A stretch of DNA of 64,000 nucleotides from Megalonaias nervosa (lineage: Eukaryota; Mollusca; Bivalvia; Unionida; Unionidae), in the NCBI GenBank assembly GCA_016617855.1, contig JAECUM010001715.1, positions 1 to 64,000 of the forward strand. Reading direction: 5' to 3'. The first letter of the stretch is position 1; every line of letters begins with the position of its first letter. The translations under genes and the position numbers were made by a program. Below, piece after piece: positions 14,901 through 26,900 of the stretch. A model generated the notes under the pieces. That model saw only the letters and a program-made list of their open reading frames with translations. It had not been told where the DNA came from and ran no database searches.

Positions 14901-17900
14901 GTTACTCATCTTATTCTTCATCATTATACACAAATATGTTGCACTTAAGTTTTTGAACTTTGTTGTATGAGGAAGGCTGAATTTGATTGGAATACCAGTG
15001 AAATCTTACACTTAATGTGATTAGACATATTTGTTTCATTCAAGAAATTGCACCTCTGTTTCAACAGACCTCGGCATTCCTATAGTATGATCACTTCTCA
15101 GAGAACTGAAACAGCATTCAGTTTGAAAAATGCAAACACTAGGTTGTGCCAGTATTTACTCAACAAGGAAAAAGGTATCACAGTAAATTTAGTACAGACA
15201 AGCGGTTAGACTTTAAGCTGCTCAGCTCTTTCAATATGGGCTGCCAGCTGTGTGAGACATTCTTGAAAATCTGTCCTATTATTTTCCATTTGACATTGTT
15301 GGAATGGATCTCCACAGCACTGATTGTTATGGTAGGAAGACATTGCACCTCCCCAAATCATCCATATCAGGGTTAGCATCTTGTATTTTCAAACTACCAT
15401 CATATAATGGGCCAACTTATCTTCATCAATGCCATTTTGTTCTATTGATGAATCCGAATGATCCATATAAACACTAATGATAGTAATGTGGGGTCATCGT
15501 GCATGATGTTCATTTGTAATCCATATAAACACTAATGATAGTAATGTGGGGTCATCCTGCATGATGTTCATTTGTAATCCATATAAACACTAATGATAGT
15601 AATGTGGGGTCATCCTGCATGATGTTCATTTGTAATCCATATAAACACTAATGATAGTAATGTGGGGTCATCATGCATGATGTTCATTTGTAATCCATAT
15701 AAACACTAATGATAGTAATGTGGGGCCATCCTGCATGATGTTCATTTGTAATCCATATAAACACTAATGATAGTAATGTGGGGTCATCATGCATGATGTT
15801 CATTTGTAATCCATATAAACACTAATGATAGTAATGTGGGGTCATCCTGCATGATGTTCATTTGTAATCCATATAAACACTAATGATAGTAATGTGGGGT
15901 CATCATGCATGATGTTCATTTGTAATCCATATAAACACTAATGATAGTAATGTGGGGTCATCGTGCATGATGTTCATTTGTATGTTGGCTCACAGTTCCT
16001 TGTTATATTTTCAAAGTACAAGTCGGTACTGGATGTGTTGCTGGAGATTCTTCATTAAAATTGTACTCTTATATGATAGCAAGTCTGAGATATTTGATAC
16101 TGTTTCAAAACTTGACATATGAATAATTGACTATGGTGGAAATGCAGCCTGGTTATAATATTTTACTCACAGGTGTAAAAAAAAATTTTGAAAACATGAA
16201 CTAATGAAAGAGAATATGGATTTCCATTTTCATATTATAAGACCAGTTGAAAATTGTGATATATTATGACACTTGTAATTGTTATGCTATCATTTTTTTT
16301 TTATGCCCTATTTTGAGAGGCCCCATCTGTGACCAGATTGATCTCCCAGTTTTCCAGATTGGTCCCACCTTCTTCAACCTAAGTGAGGACAGTGTTCAAA
16401 TTTACTTAATCACTGCATCCTTGATGCAGTGCTAGTTTTGTACTTTCTAATTACAGGTATCAACAATAATGGGGAAAAGTGAATGTGGAGTGTAATAGAT
16501 TCAAGATGGCTGAAGATAATCACCCCATCAGTACAAGCTGGATATTGGTCTTGATGGCTATATTTTATATTTTAGTAATCTAAATATAACTTATCTCCCC
16601 CCCCCCATTGAAAACCTCACCAGTAGATATACCTGGCATTCATCTTGCTATGGTTCAACAGGGTAGCTCAACATACACACTCCAGTGCTTCTTTTGATCT
16701 CCAGCTCATGGAAAGATATGCATTTCTATCTGTGTCCATGCTAAAAGACTTACTTTCCATTTTCAGATAACAACCACAATCTTCTAACCACCTGCTCCAC
16801 ATACACATAGAGGAGGTCAAAAAACAAGCCGATAAAGATGGTATCCTAGAGCCCTGTCCTTTTTCCTAAGAAAGCCCAGAGTAGCATGAAATACATCCCT
16901 CCCCAACCCCCAATGCATGCCATATGGGAAACCACCAACAAACCCTTTTTCCTTAGAGAGGGCCTAGCTTCTGAGAGCCACTAATAGCAAAAAAACAGAG
17001 AAGCAAGAATAGTTTAAACCCGGCTTCACCTCTAAGCAGCCTTTTCACAGAAAATGATGTCATGCTGACATTACAGTGATGATGACTTTACCATGGAATG
17101 AGAGAGACTCAGACTCACCCATGGATATTCACTATCATTACAGAGGGCCTTCATGTCATGATTGACATGACCTCTTTTGTTATTTAAGTCTCCATTTGCT
17201 ACAGCAGGCTGGTCTTTCTCAAGAAAATGTCTTGAAATCATCTTTCTAGTGTCTCAAGCCCACTCAGAGAGTTGAATTTCATCCTGGGAATTTATTTGAA
17301 TATTTAAACTTCTCAATACTGGCATGGATCTTTTTATCTTTGCAGCTGATTTATGAGATTCTTGCAGACAATCTTCTTATCCCTATACTGGGTGTCATGC
17401 AGCAGTTTCATCCACAGGATCTCATGATTTGCTCTGACATCTAGCCAATTTTGACTTATCTCAAGTGATGACTTTGGACTTTCCTCCAAAATAGAATTTA
17501 CCATTGGTCCAGAAATGTTGAAAAATGGCACCCATCCAATCCTCATCTTGATTTATCTGACGTGTAGTCTTATCGAGGTCTGCTTCCTAGTCATGCTAAC
17601 GAATCAGCGAAATTGATGACTTATCATTCAATCCAAGTTTTCTGAAATTCTGCTACAATGGTTTGATTTCTCATGATGGTCTTAAAACTGTCTTTTTTGT
17701 GTACCTTTGATCCCAAGGGCATCTGGAGGACACCACCAGGTCACTAAAGAGGCACCAAAAGCAAACTGAGCTGATCAGAAGCGAGAGATTTCATTTCTTA
17801 CCACTCCAGGTAGGAAGGAATGATGTTTCTGCTTAGTCTCTTTGTCCTGTTGGGCTATTCACTCAGCCTACAGGGAACTAACCAAGGACAATGAGGTTGG

Positions 17901-20900
17901 GATGTTACCAATACTATCGCATTTAAGCACAACTTCCCAAGCTAACATCATTCATACCATGGAATGATGGCCAGAGAAGATATTCTTCATTTATTATCTC
18001 AGAGAGCTCAGTTCATTTAAGTGGGACCAATATCAGCAGAAGTGTCCATGTTCCCATGGGGTACAGCAACATTGTAATCATGTGGATTACTCCACTTATA
18101 CTGGATTTGTGGGACCAAACAGATTTTCACCAAAATACTTCCATTTATTGACCATTTCTCTTCTTTTTCGTCATTTAATGCTTTAGTCATTAGCGTGTAT
18201 GATCACATTCTCTCACATGAGACTCAAAGTTAGTTCACATATGCATTTCGAGGCCCAAGTCAGGTCTGCCGTAAGGGATGTAATTCTCTGTACCTCTTGC
18301 TTATTCTTCTAATGTATTCTGATTGGGTAACATATTTGAAGAAGAAACTGATTTCTTTCATAATACTTACCGAGCACAATGCCATTGCACCCTCCCAAGC
18401 CCTTGCTGCAGTTACACCCTTGAAGAGGGTGTACGTATGCTTGATGGAACTTGGCACCAATCTCTATATCTAAAGAGAGACCACTCAAACCTGACTTTAA
18501 TCTCAGTAAGCAGATGATATTGGTTCACATTTACTGCTAAAACAAGTCGAAGGAACTGTTGAATGTCTCTTTTTAGCATAGGAGGGCTAGATTGCAAGGT
18601 ATGGAATGTACTCCGAAAATTTTGGGAAGACTGATCCGATAAAAATGCTGATACACTAATAGGGATCCACACTGTACCAGTGCAATATAATAGTAAGGGT
18701 TAAAGGTTAACAGGCTGGGTCAACTGAGTACATTAAGTAAAATATGTAGATTTTACAAGGATTCATTTGTTTGCTTCAGATTTGATTACACTTCATTTCA
18801 TACTAAACTGCTAGAAAATGGAAGTTAGTTTATTTTTGGTAAAATATTTCTTTGTTAATATCTTAACTGAGAACAACGATTTAGGAGTACATTGGCTGAA
18901 TGTGAATGCTATGATTTTCAGAGATAATACCATACAGAAATGGAATGACAAGACCAGGCTGGCTGGAGGGAAAATCAAAGGAAAATCATTCAGTGCATTT
19001 GAACAATCTGCACTGGTACAGATACAGCAGGCAAGAAATTTTTTAATTCTTTTCATGCTCCTTCCTTCCAACACACCTTGGTTAAGGTTTGTATTTTGGT
19101 CTTTCCAGGCATTGTGGTGGCCCCAGGTGGCCAAGTGGTGCTCACCTTTATAGATCATGCACACATCTCACCTCTGTGGGAATTCGAGTCTCAGGTCAAC
19201 AAATGTGGGTATGTGAGAAAGCTTGCAAGCAGCTTCCCATGGGTCTATGATTCTTCCTGGGGTCATCTTGGGTTCTTTATCCACCAGATATACTGACTGC
19301 CAAATATAGCCCATCATGTGCTGAAAAATGGCTTTTAAAAAATAGCTTTAAAACAAAATCAAAGTCAGGTATTGTGGTGGGGCATCCATATTCCATTGAC
19401 ACATTTTCTAGTTTGTTCTTTTTATAAAAACAAAAATAAGATTTTTTCTGATTTTATACAAAGTACATTTAATTCTGACTTTGTACAACATGGCTCATCC
19501 ACAAACTCCTTTACTTAGCAAGTGTCATTTCAAATTTATCAGTTCCTGCAGTTATTATTATCCTCTAAATTCAGTTTCATTTGTAAGGTACCAATTTTTA
19601 TGCTGGTTGTGGCTGGACAAGCACATGCTTGTAAGCCACTGCACAGTTTCTCATCACTGTTGATCTTACAAGAAGAATATACCTAGCTTTCCATCAGTCT
19701 TGGACAGAATGAAACTTTTGTAGTTTTTGAAGTTGCAAAACACTTAAAACACAACAGGTTCAGTTTCATTTTATTTTAACTTGTCATGAGAAATGAAAAT
19801 AAAGGCGAATATTTGTATGTTTTCGTTTTTAGCATTAAACTAACTTAGGTTTTAATCATCATTATTTAAAACTGTCTGGAATTCTGGCAACACATGCTTT
19901 CAGTCAGGGTGTTTTCCACACAGAAAAGTAACACTCTGGCATGACTGATAATAAGCACCAATGACAATTAAGTGAAGAGATTTTCATTATCTTAAAATTA
20001 AAAGGATAAAACCTAAGATAATTCTTAGCCTGAGTTATTCAACAACAGCTAGTGGAATATGTGTTCTGTCATGATTATGTGGTGACAGAATTCTTGGACG
20101 GCATTGTTTTGGGTACAGTGAACTTGAAAATTAAGCTGATTGATAAATGAAAACCACAGAAAATCAGTTTATAATCAGCTGTTTGTGTTATTAAGTACAT
20201 ATAAATTTACTTGGTCAGTGAAAGCTGAAACTTCAAAAGTTGGAACCTAAAATATTGAAATTTCTTAAAACTTAATGCAGTTTGCTTTGAAATTAGAAAT
20301 ATATTGAAAATGATGCTTAAATTGGAATAAATCTTTCAAAGAAGTAAATAAAGTTACAACCCTGACACACCAGGATCTCAGGTGTGTTGCCTACATCAGC
20401 AGAAAGCTATGTCATTCTAACCTGCATAGAGGCAAAAATACTGCATTGTTTAAATTGGTTGTGCAGTAGGTGTCAGGCTAGGACAGACATTGCATACAAG
20501 TGAGATACTGCATTGTTTAAATTGGTTATGCAGAAAGTTTCAAGTCAAGATAAACTCCTTGCATACAAGTGAAATACTGCATTATTTAAAATTGTTGTGC
20601 AGTAGTATTTAAGTCCAGATATATCTAAGTCCAGATAAACACCCTGCATACAAGTTAGATACAGCATTGTTTGAAACATTGGTTTCCAGCATGAGTTAAG
20701 TCCAGAAATACAGCCTGTATATGAGTAAGATAATGCATTACTTGAAACATTGGTATCCAGTAAGTCCAGATACCCACCCTACATACAAGTGAGATACTGC
20801 ATTGTTTGAAACATTAGTTTCCAGTAAGTCCAGATACCCACCCTACATACAAGTGAGATACTGCATTGTTTAAAACATTGGTATCCAGTAAGTCCAGATA

Positions 20901-23900
20901 CCCACCCTACATACAAGTGAGATACTGCATTGTTTGAAACATTAGTTTCCAGTAAGTCCAGATACCCACCCTACATGCAAGTGAGATACTGCATTGTTTG
21001 AAACATTGGTATCCAGTAAGTCCAGATACCCACCCTACATGCAAATGAGATACTGCATTGTTTGAAACATTAGTTTCCAGTAAGTCCAGATACCCACCCT
21101 ACATGCAAGTGAGATACTGCATTGTTTGAAACATTGGTATCCAGTAAGTCCAGATACCCACCCTGCATACAAGTGAGATACTGCATTGTTTGAAACATTA
21201 GTTTCCAGTAAGTCCAGATACCCACCCTACATACTTAAGTCTGGATAAACCCTGTACATACAAGTGAGATAACTGCATTGTTTAAAATTGTTATGCAGTA
21301 ATAAATAAGTCCAGATACACAACCTGCATACAAGTGGGATACTGCATTGCTTGATACATTAGTATCCAGTAGTACTAAAGTCCAGATATACACCCAGCAT
21401 ACAAGAGAGATACTACATTGTTTAAAATTGTTGTGCAGTAATAAATAAGTCCAGATACACAACCTGCATACAAGTGGGATACTGCATTGCTTGATACATT
21501 GGTATCCAGTAATAGTGAAGTCCACATACACACCCAGCATACAGGAGAGATACTACATTGTTTAAAATTGTTGTGCAGTAATAAATAAGTCCAGATACAC
21601 ATGCTAGATACAGGCAAGAGACTGTATTGAGACATTTGTTTCCATTAGTAGGAGTCCATATACACACCCAGTATACAAGTGAGATACTGCATTGTTTAAA
21701 ATTGTTGTGCAGTAGGTGTTAAGCCCTATTACATACCTTGTATACCAAATTGCTTGAAATGATTCACAGTAAACCAACAACAGAGGAGCCTGCAGTATCA
21801 TGTAATGTACAGAACGAACTTCAATAGACTGGAATCTCCTTCCTAAGTTTTTCTATTTAGGTCATCCATCCTTGTAATTTTTCCACTACATGGTACTATG
21901 TGACCCTCTGTCATTGGATCACCTTCACTCATTGCAGTTGTAGTGATTTTGTATGCAGAATGTGATGTAACAGACATTGTTTTGTTTTGCCTAGATCCTG
22001 AGTGACAAGGAGCGACTGATAAGGAGAACTCAGCTGAAGAGATCAGTGTACCAAGTGGTGGGGCAACCTGAGAAACTAGAAGAAGACAAGGATAAGGTGA
22101 ACTATGTAAAGAAATGATTTTGATGGGGATGGGGATATTCAGAAACAGTAATTACATAATTAAGCATTATGATTATGTGAGACATGCTACTTACAAAGAC
22201 ATGCTGTTTACAATAAGTAATTACATAATTGAAAAGTGCAGTTACCAGATATGCTATTCACAAACAGTAATTACATAATTGAGCATTGTGATTACCAGAG
22301 ACATGTTATTCACAGAGTAATTATATAACTGAATATTGTGATTACCAGAGACATGTTCACAACCAGTAATTACATAATCAAGTATTGTGCTTATGAGAGA
22401 CATGTTATTCACAAACAGTAATTACATAATTGGGCATTGTGATTACCAGAGACATGCTATTCACAAACAGTAATTATATAATTGAGCATTGTGATTACCA
22501 GAGACATGTTATTCACAAACAGAAATTACATAATTTTGGGCATAGTGATTACCAGGGACATGTTATTCACAATAAAAAAGCATATTTTTATCAAATATCT
22601 CATTGTTTAATTGAATGTTAAATGTTGGAAGATGAGGGTCAATATGTTGATAAAGTTAAATGTTGGAAGATGAGGGTGAATATGTTGTGAGATACAGATG
22701 ATTTTAGATTGAGGCTTATTTTATATGGAATTTTTAATTTGTTTGGAACAGTTGAAATTATTTGTTATGTTTCACAAATTTCTTGTGAGACAAAGATGAA
22801 TACAAGATATTTTTATCACATAACAAACAAAAGGTTTTTGTCATTAACAACCAAAATTGAGCATCATGAGTAGACATAATCCAAAAAAACCTGTTCATTA
22901 AATATTTATTGTGTGTCATGTGATATGATGATAGTATACACTTAATTGGTTATTAAAGTTCCTATCAATAACATCATCTAATATAGATTGCTTTTGAACA
23001 GGAAGGTGAAGATCCCTCATCGTCCAAGGATAATCTGCAAGACTATGACCCTGAAATATTTGATGATGATGATTTCTACCACCAGTTGCTTAGGGAACTG
23101 ATAGAAAGGAAAACATCAGAAATTAGTGATCCCATAGCTCTCAGCAGGTAATGCATGTGTCACTTAAGTTTTATTAAACCATTACTAATAAAATGAGGGG
23201 TAAGTCTGATTGAACAACATGTACAAATTTTAATGGCTTTAATTTAATTATACCATTGGTGGTGCCATATTGGAGTTACAATTTGGTAATCTGAGACAAA
23301 TTAATGGATTAATCTGAATATTCTTATTACTATATATACTTGCAAATAAAATTACGACTGTGCAGTCCGAGATCTACCATTGCATAATGCACCAGCAGAT
23401 CTAGGTCTGTGCAACTTGTTAGGAGTAATCAGTACAACAAACCATGATCTGCTAGCACATGCAGTGACATATCTGGGTCTGTGTTGTTTGCTGTTGAACT
23501 TGACATATAAATGAGTACATATGGAACTTTAAATCTTTGGAATCTGAAAACAATGATCTTTTTGTTTGTTGTCCAGAAATTAGGAAGGTAAATTGGGAAA
23601 AAGTTACCAGGAAAAGCTCCAGATATTGGGTTGGGGTGGAGAGAGATGCTGCTATTATTGTTTGTGTAATCAGCTAAGATCCAACATGTTTGTGACATAC
23701 TTATAACAAATTAAATGTCTAATTAGCATTTTTAAATTCAATTATATGTGCACCAACAAAAATATTTTATAAAAGATGTACAAAAAATTAACGACATTAA
23801 AATTTTCATCTCATCATTTTAAATACAGCTGTTTTCAAATGTGAATACACTTACACCAAGAACTCACTTAGTAATCTGACAGTGGTGTTTACAATTCATT

Positions 23901-26900
23901 ATGTCTTTCTGTGTTAAATTTGAGAGATAGAAAGTGGGATAAGTCTTGCCTGAATTTGTTTTATGACATTTGGCTTTTTTTGTCAGGCTGCCTTGGAAGA
24001 AGCTCAATATAGTGGTCTGTTTGGCATCTCTGTGCATATCCATCTGTTAGCACCCTAGATTAACCTCAGTCTTGAAGCTTTTCACATGCCTGCAGTATTA
24101 AAGGTCGTGATTCAAAAGACATGCAGGTCCTGGCCTTGTAGTTTTATATTGCTGTCAATAAAAATGATAAAACACAGCAACGATAAATTACATACATTTG
24201 CATCTTCGTCTTCTACTTGTTAATGATTCAAATTCAGACATACTCTTTGAAATAAATGTCTCAGAACTTTCCAAAGATCCATTTAGCAGCATATATATTT
24301 AAACAGGTACAAAGTTATAAAAATTTTGTCATGCTTAGCACCTTTAGCAACTGTGTGGCTTCCATAGCAAACATTTGGAAGACTTGTTTTCAGCTTTCAT
24401 CTTCAAAACGGCTTTGGTTGAACTTGTAGGAATGTTTCTTTGGACATGATCTATCAAAGTTGTGTTTGAGGTGGCTCCACTTGCAATGGTGTTGCCTCCA
24501 TAACTACTGGATGGAAGACCTACAAACAATACCTCCATTGTATTAATATATAAAAATTACTACAATAACAACAAATAGTTGCCTGCCATCAAGTTTGGCT
24601 CTCATCGCTTATCTCTCTCTCTCTCTCTATATATATATATGCTCATTTTGTTTCTCCGTTCGCATTACTTTGTCAGAATTGTGCAGTATTATTTACTATT
24701 CAGCTTCATACTGCACAACTTGTGAGCCTAAAAGTAGTATCTTGTATTAGGAACTACTTTGTAAACAAACCATGTACACTCATGTCATAGATTCATTAGA
24801 TTTTGGTTGATTAGATTTGTTTGTGAATAAAATAAACAAGCTGTTTTGTCCATTTGAAAGTAGAGATGATAAAAGTGAAAGATACGGATGAGTTCACTGA
24901 GTCTTACTCAGAAAAACTTGTTCATATTTTCCATATAAATGCAGTAACACATATATCTTAGAAGGAACTGCTAGCATGAACACAATTAATGCCAATTCGC
25001 CATCAAGACCAGTTGATGGATGTTACTCAAAGCAGAGTAGTATGTCAAATGGTACTCGTTTCAATCCTATACCTGGAAGCCACCCATACATAGGTATTAT
25101 TCATCCTAAGGTACAAGCCTTATATCTACATTTCCCCTTGAGACCAAAGTATGACATGCCTTATTTTATATTTCCCCTTGGGACCAAAGTATGACAAGCC
25201 TTATTTCTATATTTCCCCTTGAGACCAAAGTATGACAAGCCTTATTTCTACATTTCCCTTTGAGACAAAAGTATGACCAGCTTTATTTGTACATTTCCCT
25301 TTGAGACCAAAGTATGACAAGCCTTACTTCTACATTTCCCCTTGAGACCAAAGCATGACAAGCCTTATTTGTACATTTCCCTTTGAGACCAAAGCATGAC
25401 AAGCCTTATTTCTACATTTCCCCTTGAGATCAAAGTATGACCAGCAAACAATATTTACCCACTTTGGACACCTGTTTTCATTTGACTTGTAGTATTTAAG
25501 TTTTCTTTACTCTTTCAGACAATGGCTCGAGATTCAGAAACTGAGGAAGAAGGTGAAGAAAAATGTGGATACAAAGGCTAGTAAAGGCAGGAAAATAAGG
25601 TAATTAGGGTCCCACTCAACAAATTCAGAAGAGATTAATAATAATAATAATAATAATAATTATTATTACAGTAGTCCCCCTCTTATACGGCCACCCCTTT
25701 TGCACCGGGAAAGTGGCCTTATAAGACGAGTGGCCTTTCCAGAGAGGGAATCAATTTTTTGTGAGAAGTATATGTAATGTACGCAGTAAGAAAGCTACTA
25801 TCTTCAAAGCATTTAATACCTAAAAGTAACATTAATTATTGCAAGGTTCTTCTTGTTATAATAATAGACTTATTTCAACTGAATATGCGTTAATAGTTCT
25901 TATTCTTGGCGTAAGCGTGATATGCGAGCGGGTGTTGTTGTCATGCACATTGCAAAACCATTCAAAAATGTTCTTTTAAATATTGGTACATACATAATTC
26001 TCTTTCCATTTGCTCCATTTTCCCACTGCTGCTGAATAACCTTCTTGTCGGTTACAATGTTGTTTATTCGAGTCTTTTCAACATAAAATTGTTTTATTCG
26101 AGTCTTTTCTACCTAAAATCGTTTGGCAAGTTCCCCCTCCTCACCTCACCCGATGTTGTCGAGTAGAATAACCGACTTTTTTCTAAAATAATCGTCTCCA
26201 TTTACGTGATGACATGTTAATGTTTGGTAATGATTTATTCGGATGTTGCTAACTGTATGCGATTTAATTATGCAGACAAAACTTTTGCAGAGCGGACGAA
26301 TTGCCTTCTTAAAGGAATGTGTTGTCACATGATTTTTCAGTCTTTGTCTGGTACACTATTTTGTTCAAGGCTAATTTCTGTGTGTGTGTGTCTGCAAAAA
26401 TCTATTTTCAGACTATGCTGACCCTGTTATGATCTTGACAATTACATCCGGTTTTAATCATCAGTGTTGCCAACTACAAGACTGATAAAACAACTTTTCT
26501 GTATTTAAACAAAATGCCATGTGTTTTTTAAAGGCAGCAATCTTGTCATGTGTATTGTCAGTAGTAATAGCCACTAATTATGAAAGTGAACAAGCTCAAC
26601 CAAACCATTTTCCCGCTGACTTGTGTTGTACATCAATACCGTCACTTCTCAGCTGTTACTACTGTTCAGTAATTGTAATCTTAACAATTATCAGAGCGAC
26701 TAAACCGGACATCTCATGATAACACAGCAGTAAGGCTAATCGGATTATGTGTACTTACCTTTTTGTATGGATTAAAATTTGAATCTTTCTTGACTTTATG
26801 GAATAAATGTGGCTTCTCGTGAGGCGTAAATGATATAATATTAACCTTAGTGGTACATGTACTTTAGTCAACACTCTTTTCAGTAAAGAAAACCTGACAT

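Noticed and set aside
15461..15982. CRISPR-like regular repeat array
   Set aside because: The units are directly contiguous with no variable spacers, and the window is clearly eukaryotic with spliced genes.
19013..19018. GT donor alternative for AATF exon e (CTG|gtacag)
   Set aside because: It would remove five residues that align with the vertebrate protein; the downstream GC donor fits length and consensus better.
18811..19164. 111-117-codon open frames on both strands around AATF exon e
   Set aside because: The plus-strand frame contains the true exon plus intron read-through; the minus-strand frame is its shadow.
21235..21801. Overlapping minus-strand open frames of 65-101 codons
   Set aside because: Repetitive peptides produced by the satellite units ([14 protein letters not shown] repeated).
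22430..22621. 63-codon plus-strand frame with repeated ITRDM/YQRHVIH
   Set aside because: Product of the 52-base minisatellite.
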